Source: Flavobacteriales bacterium (GTDB lineage Bacteria > Bacteroidota > Bacteroidia > Flavobacteriales_D > Crocinitomicaceae). From it: a stretch of 64,000 nt of DNA. The stretch is taken from NCBI GenBank assembly GCA_947488235.1, contig CANLAQ010000008.1, forward strand, positions 1-64,000, written 5' to 3'. The translations under genes were made by a program, and so were the position numbers. Below, in pieces: positions 1-9,265 of the stretch (positions are counted from its first letter, which is position 1; every line of letters starts with the position of its first letter). The notes below the pieces were generated by a model that was not told the DNA's origin, searched no databases, and saw only the letters and a list, made by a program, of their open reading frames with translations.

Positions 1-381
1 TTTTATACCGTAACCAGTCCTGGAATTTTCAGCGCTACAGTTACGAGCACATGCGGATTGGGGAGTGATCAGATAGTTGTTTTGCCTTGTGCGAATGAAG
101 ATCCAGCGGATAGTAACATAGTAGAATTTACCTTCCCCAATGTAATCACTCCAAATTCAGACGGAATTAATGATCTTTTCGAGGTGGCTAATCTGCCGGA
201 GAATACGGAGGTACTTATTCTCAACCGCTGGGGAAATGTGGTTTTTATTTCAACGGATTACCAAAACAATTGGGATGGTAAAGATACTTCAGGAAATAAT
301 CTGGCTGATGGGGTTTACACCTTTATATTCAAAACGGAAGCAGGTACAAGTGGTCATGGGTTTGTACATTTAATTCGATGA
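1..381 (+). CDS. C-terminal part of a gliding motility-associated C-terminal domain (CHU_C, T9SS type B) protein, truncated by window start
   Basis: Frame is open to base 1; ends with FPNVITPNSDGINDLFEV...VLILNRWGNVVF...NNWDGKDTSGNNLADGVYTFIF, the typical CHU_C motif series. Confidence 0.9.
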   Translation, partial: FYTVTSPGIFSATVTSTCGLGSDQIVVLPCANEDPADSNIVEFTFPNVITPNSDGINDLFEVANLPENTEVLILNRWGNVVFISTDYQNNWDGKDTSGNNLADGVYTFIFKTEAGTSGHGFVHLIR

Positions 382-426
382 ATAATAGAATATGATGTTT
401 CTTGTATTTTTTGTCTTTCTCATTAG

Positions 427-537
427 CTTATTTTAAAATTGGTGAGGGTTGTGATCGACCTTGGAGATTTTGCGTATGTTGAAATCACAAGTGCTGACCA
501 TTATGATTTGTATGGTGAATTGGTTGAGGAGGTTTAA
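427..537 (+). pseudogene. Fragment resembling the C-terminal TRAM region of RimO/MiaB-type methylthiotransferase
   Basis: Short open frame LILKLVRVVIDLGDFAYVEITSADHYDLYGELVEEV*; the GDFxxVxITxAxxYDLYGE pattern recalls RimO C-termini; no radical-SAM part upstream. Confidence 0.45.
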
Positions 538-538
538 T

Positions 539-796
539 TATCATCGCTCTCGTTTTGTTTTAAAATAGAATGAGAAAGAGACCACGAAGTAGCATCGAAG
601 GTAATGAGTATGAAGTAAAAATAGCGTAAGAAATCATCGCTCTCGCTTTACACAATAATCAAAGGAGATAGAGTTAGAGGTTAGAGATCGAAGTAAAGAG
701 GGATTGAGTAATCATCGCTCTCGCTATCAAAAACATCAGAAAGAGAAGGAGAGTGAGTATGAAGTAAAAAGAGAGTAAGAAATCATCGCTCTCGCT
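539..796. repeat. Four degenerate copies of AATCATCGCTCTCGCT with partly conserved intervening sequence
   Basis: Copies near 539, 632, 710 and 781; two are preceded by near-identical gagtatgaagtaaaaa..gtaagaa. Confidence 0.8.
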
Positions 797-948
797 TTGT
801 TTCTCACTCTCTTTTTGTGATCCCTCTGGGAGTATTGCATGAACCCTTGTCTTTGGCTCAATCCAAGCATAAAGTCCACCTTGTTTCACAAGGCTCGTAC
901 TTTTTTATTTTCTTAGCTTATAGAAACAAGTTCCTAACGCTGTAAAAT

Positions 949-983
949 AAAAAAGTCCGATTCTTTCGAAGTGGACTTTTTTT
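949..983 (-). terminator. Rho-independent-type hairpin downstream of tRNA-Lys
   Basis: AAAAAAGTCC-gattctttcgaagt-GGACTTTTTTT inverted repeat immediately 3' of the minus-strand tRNA. Confidence 0.7.
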
Positions 984-984
984 G

Positions 985-1057
985 TGATCCCTCTGGGATT
1001 CGAACCCAGGGCCCATACATTAAAAGTGTATTGCTCTACCAGCTGAGCTAAGGAATC
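985..1057 (-). tRNA. tRNA-Lys (anticodon TTT)
   Basis: Reverse complement GATTCCTTAGCTCAGCTGGTAGAGCAATACACTTTTAATGTATGGGCCCTGGGTTCGAATCCCAGAGGGATCA folds into a full cloverleaf; anticodon loop CTTTTAA. Confidence 0.97.
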
Positions 1058-1177
1058 ATTAAATTTAAGGGTGCAAATATACATCATTAATTTAGTTTAT
1101 CAAATCATTAAATTGGTAAATTTGTTTTTTTTCTTAAAATAATCTTTAAAAGGTTGATTTTCAAATATAATTCTACC

Positions 1178-1693
1178 ATGGTTCACAGAAAAGTTTTTCT
1201 TATTGGTTATATGGCTTCTGGAAAGAGTACCCTAGGAATAAAGATTGCAGAGCATCTAAACCTTACTTTTTTAGATACGGATACCTTCATCGAAAAAAAA
1301 ACTGCTCTAAAAATCCATGAAATAGTTAATGAAAAATCTTGGGATTATTTTAGAGCATTAGAAGCTGATGTTTTAGAAACTGCTTGTGATCCCTTTCAAA
1401 TCATCTCAACTGGTGGTGGCATGCCTTGTAGTGATTCAGCTATTTCCAAAATGAAATCTATGGGTTTGGTGGTTTATTTGCGTTGTTCTGAAGCGACTTT
1501 GTTCGACAGGTTGTCGCAAACTACCCAAATTCGACCTTCTTTAATTGGATTATCTGAAACAGCATTAAAATCTCATATTTCGAAGCAATTAGAAGAGCGC
1601 TCCCATTACTATAACCAAGCGGATTGTATTCTTGACGCAGATCAAGATTCTGATTCACTTATGAAGCTAGTACTGAATGAATGGTCTCAGTAA
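1178..1693 (+). CDS. aroK: Shikimate kinase
   Basis: P-loop GYMASGKSTLG, DTDTFIE, STGGGMPC; start placed at MVHRKVFL rather than the upstream M of the ORF track. Confidence 0.92.
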   Translation: MVHRKVFLIGYMASGKSTLGIKIAEHLNLTFLDTDTFIEKKTALKIHEIVNEKSWDYFRALEADVLETACDPFQIISTGGGMPCSDSAISKMKSMGLVVYLRCSEATLFDRLSQTTQIRPSLIGLSETALKSHISKQLEERSHYYNQADCILDADQDSDSLMKLVLNEWSQ

Positions 1694-2391
1694 AATTCTT
1701 TTCTGTACCCTACATTGAAGATCATGATGAAGGGAGAGTAAAGATTGGTGTTGGCTGCCGTATTGTTATTGGGTAATGCCAATAAGGAATAATTGGCAGT
1801 GATGTCTGCGAAAACACTTCCTTGTCCAGGGAATGTATATTTCATCCCACCTTCTACGCCAATTGCTAAACATACAATTCTACCAGAACTTGGTTCGTTA
1901 GCAGGCAAAGTATAGTTATATTTTTCCCATTCATAAGTTCCTGTATAATCTGTTTTTTCATATTTTCTTTTAACTGAATTCAAAATCAACATGAAGTCGC
2001 TGCCTCCATATAAAGCAAATCCATTATCATAATCATTTCCGATGTATCGACGAGTACCAAACTCAATAGTCCCATAATTGAAGGTAGTTTGATAATTGAT
2101 AGTTAAACTACTTGGAAGGTTCAAACTTGTTGTTTGAGATACATAGGTAGAACTAAAAGATGGACTGCCATCTGTAAGCGTTTCTGATTTTGGAAGGGAA
2201 AGTGTTCCTCGCAAATAAAATGTCATATCGCTAAAATTCGGAAGTTCAACACCTAAACTTAATCCTGGATAAGTCTTTCCAGATCCAAATCCTCTAACGG
2301 CAGCTAATCCACCACTAACACCTATCTGTGCTTTAGATTGGAAAGAAATACAGCTGATAATTGCGCAAATAAAAAATATTCTTCTTGACAT
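1687..2391 (-). CDS. Secreted/outer-membrane beta-barrel-like hypothetical protein
   Basis: Signal peptide-like MSRRIFFICAIISCISFQSKAQ, aromatic-rich beta-strand pattern; start 2391 preferred over TTG at 2436. Confidence 0.6.
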   Translation of the reverse strand: MSRRIFFICAIISCISFQSKAQIGVSGGLAAVRGFGSGKTYPGLSLGVELPNFSDMTFYLRGTLSLPKSETLTDGSPSFSSTYVSQTTSLNLPSSLTINYQTTFNYGTIEFGTRRYIGNDYDNGFALYGGSDFMLILNSVKRKYEKTDYTGTYEWEKYNYTLPANEPSSGRIVCLAIGVEGGMKYTFPGQGSVFADITANYSLLALPNNNTAANTNLYSPFIMIFNVGYRKEFY

Positions 2392-2433
2392 GAGTGATTT
2401 TTTTAATGATATTACCAATTCTTGTTGCTTTAA

Positions 2434-2441
2434 CAAAGTTA
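2434..2441 (-). promoter_or_regulatory. Bacteroidota -7 element TAACTTTG
   Basis: TAnnTTTG match upstream of the 2391 start, minus strand. Confidence 0.4.
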
Positions 2442-2652
2442 AGGCTCTTTTATTATTTTCTTATTAAAAACAGATCTTTTTTTATTTTCCTTCTTCGAGT
2501 TCTTTATTTCTATTGCTTCCTTTTTTATTGAATACTTAAGGACTTGATTTAGATGCTTTTCATCACTTTAATTCTCCTTAAAAATTTAGCGATATTTTTT
2601 TAAATTTTCTCTTGTATACAATTGAAATTAGTTTACTTTTGTTAAGAGTAAT

Positions 2653-3615
2653 ATGACTAAAAAACAATATTTATTTTCTTTTGTTCTAGCGACGCTATCG
2701 TTTATTGCCGCGCGTTCCCTAGAAAAAATTGGGGTTCAACGCTTCTATGTGGATAAAGCTTCACAATTTGTTAAAGAAGATGGTTACTTTGACTTAGAAC
2801 ATCCGAATAGTATCGTTCCTTTGCCTATGGGTAATCTGCCCCTAAGTGATTTGACACTGTTGGACAGTACGCAAATGTTTTGTATTCAGTCCTCAACAGG
2901 TGGAGTTGTCATTTATGATTTAGATTCCAATAAAATTAGCGCCAGCCTTTCTCTTGGAATTAAAGAGGTGATTAGAGATATCGTTGTTGTTGATTCTAGT
3001 TTGTTATTGTTTGATGAGAATATGTCTGTTTATCGTTCTTATGCGCCCTACGACTCTTTGCACACTACTCAATTAACCAAGGGAAATACAAGTTGGAAAT
3101 CAGCAAGTATCTGTCATCATGCCATGACACATCGTTTGTTTATCGTAGAAGCCGTAGATAATTTGGAACAAACAGAACGATTTGTTTATACTTATAATTT
3201 GAACAATACAAAATTTCAAGAGGAGCCACTTTTTCAATTTGATGTGAGTGCCCTAGAAACTTTTGCTCAGACGAATAATATTAAGATCAGCACTTATAAA
3301 GTGAATTCAATGCAGGATACCGTTCTTGGATTTAATTTTATTCCAACTGCAATTGCGGTGCATCCCAAAACAAATGATATCTATATCCTTTCTTCTATTG
3401 ATCGTACTTTAGCCGTTTTCAATCAGTTTGGTGAGTTGGTTAATTTGGCAGTATTAGAGCCGCGTCAATTTCCTGTTCCTTCCGGAATGGTCTTTAATGC
3501 GCAAGGAGATTTGTATATCTCAAACAATGACCTCATGAATAATTCAATGGTTAAAGTTATGTGGAACAAGTTATTTCAAAAGAAATCTGGACACGGACTT
3601 ATTTTTGGCCGTTAA
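2653..3615 (+). CDS. Hypothetical protein with beta-propeller-like (NHL/SdiA-regulated-like) repeats
   Basis: N-terminal hydrophobic segment; FIPTAIAVHPKTNDIYILSSIDRTLAVFNQFGELV and GMVFNAQGDLYISN blade-like motifs. Confidence 0.55.
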   Translation: MTKKQYLFSFVLATLSFIAARSLEKIGVQRFYVDKASQFVKEDGYFDLEHPNSIVPLPMGNLPLSDLTLLDSTQMFCIQSSTGGVVIYDLDSNKISASLSLGIKEVIRDIVVVDSSLLLFDENMSVYRSYAPYDSLHTTQLTKGNTSWKSASICHHAMTHRLFIVEAVDNLEQTERFVYTYNLNNTKFQEEPLFQFDVSALETFAQTNNIKISTYKVNSMQDTVLGFNFIPTAIAVHPKTNDIYILSSIDRTLAVFNQFGELVNLAVLEPRQFPVPSGMVFNAQGDLYISNNDLMNNSMVKVMWNKLFQKKSGHGLIFGR

Positions 3616-4198
3616 GCAATAGCGTTCTTGCCATTGGTCCTTCATTAAAAAGCAAATCTAAACTACTTAAGTTGTCTGTAAAGGCTTGATCATATCCAAA
3701 AACTTGTTGGTACTTGATGGACAAAGATTCGCGCTGAAGAAAATCATATGATCTGAAATCATGAAGCTCATCTTCGACATAAGATTTACTGTAATGTATC
3801 TGTATAGGCAAGGCTAATAATTCAACAATCTTGGCTAAAATCGCTTGATTCTTTGAATAGAGAAAAGTATCTTCTTGTTCAATTAAGGTTTTAATCTCCA
3901 AAGCGTAATCATCAAAATAGGGGGAAGAGGCATAAGCTGAAGTTATTGCCCTCCAATGGATGGATTGCCATCGCTGACTGTAATCAATTTCTATTTCATG
4001 AGTACCTAACTTTTTTGTTTTGTCATGAACTATTGGAACACTCAATTTAAGTACGCCATTGGATGTTAAAATCTCACATCGATTCCGAATGGTTTGTTTG
4101 ATGTAATGTTCTCCTAAGTCAATTTGAATCTCCCCAAAATGAATTAATTTCTGAATGTAGCAAATAGACGGAAAATAAGCCGTCGGAAAAACAGGCAT
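3599..4198 (-). CDS. WbqC family protein
   Basis: FPTAYFPSICYIQKLIH...WRAITSAYASSPYFDDY, typical of WbqC-like proteins; downstream of lepB. Confidence 0.85.
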   Translation of the reverse strand: MPVFPTAYFPSICYIQKLIHFGEIQIDLGEHYIKQTIRNRCEILTSNGVLKLSVPIVHDKTKKLGTHEIEIDYSQRWQSIHWRAITSAYASSPYFDDYALEIKTLIEQEDTFLYSKNQAILAKIVELLALPIQIHYSKSYVEDELHDFRSYDFLQRESLSIKYQQVFGYDQAFTDNLSSLDLLFNEGPMARTLLLNGQK

Positions 4199-6090
4199 TA
4201 ATGAATCATTTTAAAGATTCTGTCATATCTAATTCCTTTGTAGGCACTTTTAGAAAACCAAACAATTGATGCTCTTCCTACGACATGATCTTCTGGAACA
4301 AAGCCCCAAATCCTCGAGTCTGCTGAATTATAACGATTATCACCCATCAACCAATAATAGTTCATTTTGAAGGTGTAAGTAGTCGCTAATTTTCCATCAA
4401 TAAAAATACCAGTCTTTTTTTCTTCCAAACGATGTCCTTCATACGCAGTAATGATACGACGGTACCAAGCGATATTATCTTTTGAAATTTTGATTTTTTG
4501 ACCAGCACTTGGGATTTGAAAGCGTTGAAAATCTGTGGTTGTATTGGTAATCTTAAAATCTTTCGGGAAAGTTCTCAAGTTTTCAATCATTTGTTGAGGC
4601 GTAAGTCCTGCTTTCTTTTTATTCAGAATCGCAACAGCATCCATACCTTCTTCGCTTGGAATATAAATTTCAAACTTTGCTGAAGGAAAATCTCGTTTTA
4701 TTTTTGCCTTTTCTTGTTTGGTCAAGGTGAGTAAGTAATACTCTAAATTATAATCTATAAAATCATTTCTTGTTTGGTCAGGAGCATTCTCAAGTCCATA
4801 ACGATCATCCATTTCTTGAGCTGATGGAAAAGTAACGGTTTGTTTGTTGACTTTATATTGCAAACATTGGAAAGGTGCTACCCAAGCTGGTTTGCCGTTT
4901 ACATATAAAACAGAACGCTTCACTTCCAAATAATCACCAGGAATTCCAACACATCGTTTGATGTAGTTTTCTCTTTTATCTACAGGTCTATAAATTAAAC
5001 CTTTATGCAATTCCATACTTCCATCTCCCGGGAATTCACCACGCGCTAATTTTTCACGCGCCAGTTGCTTCCATCGGTTATGGGTATTGATGAAAAATCC
5101 AAGTAAGTCTTGATTGGCACGCATCATTGCAATACTATCAGATAAACCTTTAGTTTTATAATTATTTAATAAATCTTGATTTTTCTCAGCCATTTCACTT
5201 GAATTTTGAAATTGGTAAAAAGCCTCTTCATTCAAAATTCCATGATAATCATGACCCATTAATCCGTCCGGAACTCTTGGATCATAGACCGCAGTATCTC
5301 CAGATGGGTAATTGAATACCACCACATCATTATTTTTTATTTTAATAAATCCGGGCAATCTGGTGTATGATCCTTTCTCAAGGGTTGTATAAGATGGAAT
5401 ATTGACCCACGGAACATTATTATGAACAAGTGGGTAGGAGAGCGGGGTAACCGGAACTTTAGGTCCATAAGCTAATTTATTCACGAATAAAAAATCACCG
5501 ACTAGAAGTGTTTTTTCCATCGAACCTGTTGGGATTTGAAAAGGTTCAAATACATAAGTTCGGATAATACTTGCTGCTACCAGAGCAAAGATGATAGAAT
5601 CTCCCCATTCTTTGGTTCTTGATTTGGCACCTGGTTTATCTCTAGATACTGCTCCAATCGCTAGGGCAACTGCATGACCTAGAACGGGTAAACTCAAAAA
5701 TAAGGCAATATGATCGCTCCATTTTCTTGTTTCAATTTCTTTTGAATTGGACCAATTGGTTTCTTTTCCAAAAACTGCATCTTCTTTACTGATCTTATAA
5801 CTTAAGAGGTAAGGGAAAAATATGGCTTGTAGTGTTTGTCCAAAGCTAAAGTAACCAAAGCGTCTCAGGTAACTAACATTGGCTACCGCCAACATTACCA
5901 AATGCACCCCAGGGAATATCATGAGCAGGGACCAAAAGGGTTTAGAACAAGTGATTTTAAAAACCACAAAATAATTATATCCTGGTATTAATGCTTCCCA
6001 TGATTTTCTTCCTGCCTTAGGAAACGAAATCCACCATAAGGATAAATATGGGTGTACTAGTATTAATAGATAAAAATATAAAAAGCTCAT
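4198..6090 (-). CDS. lepB: Signal peptidase I, enlarged, with N-terminal membrane domain
   Basis: GSMEKTLLVGDFLFVNK (catalytic Ser), YIKRCVGIPGDYLEV (catalytic Lys), MGDNRYNSADSRIWGFVP; 630 aa. Confidence 0.93.
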   Translation of the reverse strand: MSFLYFYLLILVHPYLSLWWISFPKAGRKSWEALIPGYNYFVVFKITCSKPFWSLLMIFPGVHLVMLAVANVSYLRRFGYFSFGQTLQAIFFPYLLSYKISKEDAVFGKETNWSNSKEIETRKWSDHIALFLSLPVLGHAVALAIGAVSRDKPGAKSRTKEWGDSIIFALVAASIIRTYVFEPFQIPTGSMEKTLLVGDFLFVNKLAYGPKVPVTPLSYPLVHNNVPWVNIPSYTTLEKGSYTRLPGFIKIKNNDVVVFNYPSGDTAVYDPRVPDGLMGHDYHGILNEEAFYQFQNSSEMAEKNQDLLNNYKTKGLSDSIAMMRANQDLLGFFINTHNRWKQLAREKLARGEFPGDGSMELHKGLIYRPVDKRENYIKRCVGIPGDYLEVKRSVLYVNGKPAWVAPFQCLQYKVNKQTVTFPSAQEMDDRYGLENAPDQTRNDFIDYNLEYYLLTLTKQEKAKIKRDFPSAKFEIYIPSEEGMDAVAILNKKKAGLTPQQMIENLRTFPKDFKITNTTTDFQRFQIPSAGQKIKISKDNIAWYRRIITAYEGHRLEEKKTGIFIDGKLATTYTFKMNYYWLMGDNRYNSADSRIWGFVPEDHVVGRASIVWFSKSAYKGIRYDRIFKMIH

Positions 6091-6812
6091 AAGTTAATTT
6101 TTAAAACATCATGCATAGTAAATAATCCTTTTTTATTGCCAAGCCATTCAGCAGCAATCACAGCGCCAAGTGCAAATCCATCTCGATTGTGTGCGACATG
6201 TTCAAATGATATGGTATCGATATCGCTTGTGTATTTGACAATATGTGTACCTGGAACACTGTCTTCACGCTTGGCAGTAATGGCTAAATCTTTTTGATCA
6301 ATTGAGTTAGCGCCATTGTCCAATTCCCATTGGGTATAATTCTTATTTTCCTCAAGGATACCTTCCGCAATAGTAACGGCAGTTCCGCTTGGAGCATCAA
6401 TTTTTTGTGTGTGATGCGTTTCCTCAATGGATGCTTTGTACTCTTTGTAGGGAGCCATTAAACGCGCCAATTCCTTATTCATCGCAAAAAATAAATTTAC
6501 GCCGATGCTAAAATTACTAGCATATAAAACAGATCCTTTTTGTTGTGATACAGCAGTTTCTACTTCGCTTAATCTTTCTTTCCATGCAGTTGTTCCAACT
6601 ACAATAGGAATTCCAATAGAGATACAGTGAAGCATGTGATCCACTGCGAGTTCTGGTCGCGTAAATTCAATAGCAATATCGCATTGACTTAGGTCTGTAT
6701 TTTTTAATAAAGTACGACTGTCAATTTTCACCACAACTTCATGGCCACGCTGAACGGCATAACTTTCAATTGCTTTACCCATTTTCCCATACCCAATCAA
6801 CGCTATTTTCAT
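6087..6812 (-). CDS. dapB: 4-hydroxy-tetrahydrodipicolinate reductase
   Basis: MKIALIGYGKMGKAIE, EETHHTQKIDAPSGTA, HNRDGFALGAV. Confidence 0.95.
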   Translation of the reverse strand: MKIALIGYGKMGKAIESYAVQRGHEVVVKIDSRTLLKNTDLSQCDIAIEFTRPELAVDHMLHCISIGIPIVVGTTAWKERLSEVETAVSQQKGSVLYASNFSIGVNLFFAMNKELARLMAPYKEYKASIEETHHTQKIDAPSGTAVTIAEGILEENKNYTQWELDNGANSIDQKDLAITAKREDSVPGTHIVKYTSDIDTISFEHVAHNRDGFALGAVIAAEWLGNKKGLFTMHDVLKINL

Positions 6813-6836
6813 ATCACAAATGTATGCAATCGTAAT

Positions 6837-7397
6837 TTAACGGAAGTTTATTTTAATGCTAAATCCAGGTGTTTTAAGATTCATTAACATCGGATCCACT
6901 GTCAAACTCAAGTTGTCACTTACATCAAAAGAAACAAAATGAGCCTCAACACCTGCGTCCAAGATTTGAATTAAATACACTGCACCAAAGGCTAAAATGG
7001 ATAAATCGCGAAAACTCAATGCTTGTTGATACAAGCTCAGCACTGCTGGATCATCATAAGCCGCCCATTCTGCAGTTTGCTGTCCAGTACCTCGAAGGAT
7101 ATATTCTTGTTTGAGATTGTTTTTTAATTTTTGATTGGAGATCAACAGATAGCCCGTAGCGCCCAATCCTGCATAAATTAAAGGAACTTTCCAATACGCT
7201 TTTTTAGGACCATTTTTCATGGCTAAACTGTTGTAGACTTGTCCAGCTCCGGGTAAACAAGCAGAAAAAATTATCGCTTTTTTAAAAGAATGTACCGTAT
7301 CTAACTCATTTTTAACCTTTAAACTGTCAAGATTTTTGGCCTCCTGTGCATAGAGGGCGGTCGAGAAAAACAAGCAAAAATAAAGGACTATTTTCAT
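6837..7397 (-). CDS. DUF5683-type membrane-associated protein
   Basis: Signal peptide, KKAIIFSACLPGAGQVYNSLAMKNGPKKAYWKVPLIYAGLG; sits between parB and dapB as commonly seen in Bacteroidota. Confidence 0.75.
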   Translation of the reverse strand: MKIVLYFCLFFSTALYAQEAKNLDSLKVKNELDTVHSFKKAIIFSACLPGAGQVYNSLAMKNGPKKAYWKVPLIYAGLGATGYLLISNQKLKNNLKQEYILRGTGQQTAEWAAYDDPAVLSLYQQALSFRDLSILAFGAVYLIQILDAGVEAHFVSFDVSDNLSLTVDPMLMNLKTPGFSIKINFR

Positions 7398-8299
7398 TCA
7401 CCGTTCAGTAGTGCAATAATGCGATTGAAGTCTGCGTCTGATTTAAAAGGGATAACCAATTTACCCTTACCATCATTTCTTTTTTGTATTTCAATCACAG
7501 CACTTAATTTCGTTTCTAATTCACCTTTAAATACCATTTGAATAGCATTAAGCGGTGTAGTTGTTCTTGTACTCGTTGTTGGTGTTGAACTGAGCCCAGA
7601 TTTTCCAGCTTTTAATTTTTCTTCAATAGCTCTTACGGACCATTGACCTTGAATTATTTCTTGAAACAAAGCCAATTGTGCAGCGGTATCACCAGCATTA
7701 ACTAAAGCTCTAGCATGTCCCATAGAGATCTGATTGTCGCGAACACCTGCTTGTATTTCGGCAGGAAGTTTTAGTAAGCGCAAATGATTGGTAACATCTG
7801 ATCTAGATTTAGATATTTTCTGTCCCAATTGTTCTTGCGTTAGATTACATTCTTCAATTAATCGCTGGTAAGATAATCCTACTTCAATAGCATTTAAATC
7901 TTCTCGTTGAATATTTTCCACCAGTGCCATTTCCAACATGGCTTGATCATTTGCAACTCGGATGTAGGCAGGAACTTCAGTCAAACCAGCCAATTGTGCT
8001 GCGCGAAATCTTCTTTCACCAGAGATTAATTGGTAGTTGTCTCTTCCTAATTTACGAACAGTAAGCGGTTGAATGATTCCATGCGTAGCAATAGAAATAG
8101 CAAGTTCCTCAAGTGCATCATGATCAAAATTCGACCTTGGATTAAATGGATTTGCTTCGATTGAACTGATCGGAAGTAGGGCAATGGTACCTAAGTTGGC
8201 CCCTGAAAATGAAGTGATATCAGTATCTGCATTCGTCAGTAAAGCACCTAATCCTCTTCCTAATGCAGGTTGTTTTTTTGTGTTAGAGTTCATTGTCAA
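7394..8299 (-). CDS. parB: Chromosome partitioning protein ParB
   Basis: LGRGLGALL, NPFNPR, LISGERRFRAAQLAGL, VENIQREDLNAIE, HTH, GHARAL. Confidence 0.96.
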   Translation of the reverse strand: MTMNSNTKKQPALGRGLGALLTNADTDITSFSGANLGTIALLPISSIEANPFNPRSNFDHDALEELAISIATHGIIQPLTVRKLGRDNYQLISGERRFRAAQLAGLTEVPAYIRVANDQAMLEMALVENIQREDLNAIEVGLSYQRLIEECNLTQEQLGQKISKSRSDVTNHLRLLKLPAEIQAGVRDNQISMGHARALVNAGDTAAQLALFQEIIQGQWSVRAIEEKLKAGKSGLSSTPTTSTRTTTPLNAIQMVFKGELETKLSAVIEIQKRNDGKGKLVIPFKSDADFNRIIALLNGE

Positions 8300-9095
8300 T
8301 TTCTATTATTTTATCTTCATTTCCAATTTTCGTAAGATTGTTTTTCTGAAGAAATTCTCTTGCGAAATTGAGGTAATTAACGGCTCCTCTAGAACTTGCA
8401 TCATGCATAATTACTGTTGCTCCATGACTAGAAGATTCCGTAAGGGTCGTGTTTCTATGAATAATGGTGTCAAATACAAGTTCTTGAAAATGAGTTTTCA
8501 CCTCATCTACTACTTGATTGGCAAGGCGTAAACGCGTGTCGTACATCGTTAAAAGCATCCCTTCAATTTCTAGGTCAGGATGCAATCTTCCTTGAACGAT
8601 TTTTATTGTATTTAATAATTTACTTAATCCTTCCAAGGCAAAATATTCACATTGAACAGGAATCATGATTGAATCTGCAGCGGTTAAGGCATTAATGGTA
8701 ATTAATCCAAGGGAAGGAGAGCAGTCAATTAAAATAAAGTCATATTCATCTTTGATTTTAGCAATGGCTTTACGCAACAAATATTCTCTTTCTGGAAGAT
8801 TAATCATTTCTAATTCCGCGCCAACAAGATCAATATGAGAAGGCAGAAGATCTAGATTAGGGCTCTCCGTTTTTAAAATAATCTCTTTAGGATCAACCCC
8901 GTTGACCAAACAATCATAAATGTTTTTATTTGATCTAGGGTCAAATCCAGTTCCTGAAGTTGAATTTGCTTGAGGATCCGCATCAATAATTAGTGTTTTA
9001 TACTCTAATACGCCAAGGCATCCACCGAGGTTGATAGCTGTAGTAGTCTTGCCTACACCACCTTTTTGATTTGCAATTGCGATAACCTTTCCCAT
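8283..9095 (-). CDS. parA: Chromosome partitioning ATPase ParA/Soj
   Basis: MGKVIAIANQKGGVGKTTTAINLG deviant Walker A; LIIDADPQANST; overlaps parB. Confidence 0.97.
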   Translation of the reverse strand: MGKVIAIANQKGGVGKTTTAINLGGCLGVLEYKTLIIDADPQANSTSGTGFDPRSNKNIYDCLVNGVDPKEIILKTESPNLDLLPSHIDLVGAELEMINLPEREYLLRKAIAKIKDEYDFILIDCSPSLGLITINALTAADSIMIPVQCEYFALEGLSKLLNTIKIVQGRLHPDLEIEGMLLTMYDTRLRLANQVVDEVKTHFQELVFDTIIHRNTTLTESSSHGATVIMHDASSRGAVNYLNFAREFLQKNNLTKIGNEDKIIEIDNEL

Positions 9096-9265
9096 GAGTA
9101 TTATTTAAAGTATAAAGTTAAGATTTGTTACGCACTAATATTAACATGATGCAAGGAATTTATTAACTGATTTTCACTAATTTTGTTTATAATCGTTTTC
9201 CAAGATGGAATCATTACTATTTCAAAATCTAGAAAACAATTAAAGAAATTAATTTTCTAAGCAAT

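Noticed and set aside
539-796. Repeat patch considered as a CRISPR array
   Set aside because: Only four degenerate 16-bp copies with irregular spacing, partly conserved intervening sequence and no cas genes
674-1087. ORFs 674..889 (-) and 905..1087 (-)
   Set aside because: They run through repeat, terminator and tRNA sequence (905..1087 covers tRNA-Lys antisense/sense); not credible proteins
7394-9095. parS site near parAB
   Set aside because: No convincing TGTTTCACGTGAAACA-like palindrome noticed by eye; a motif scan would be needed
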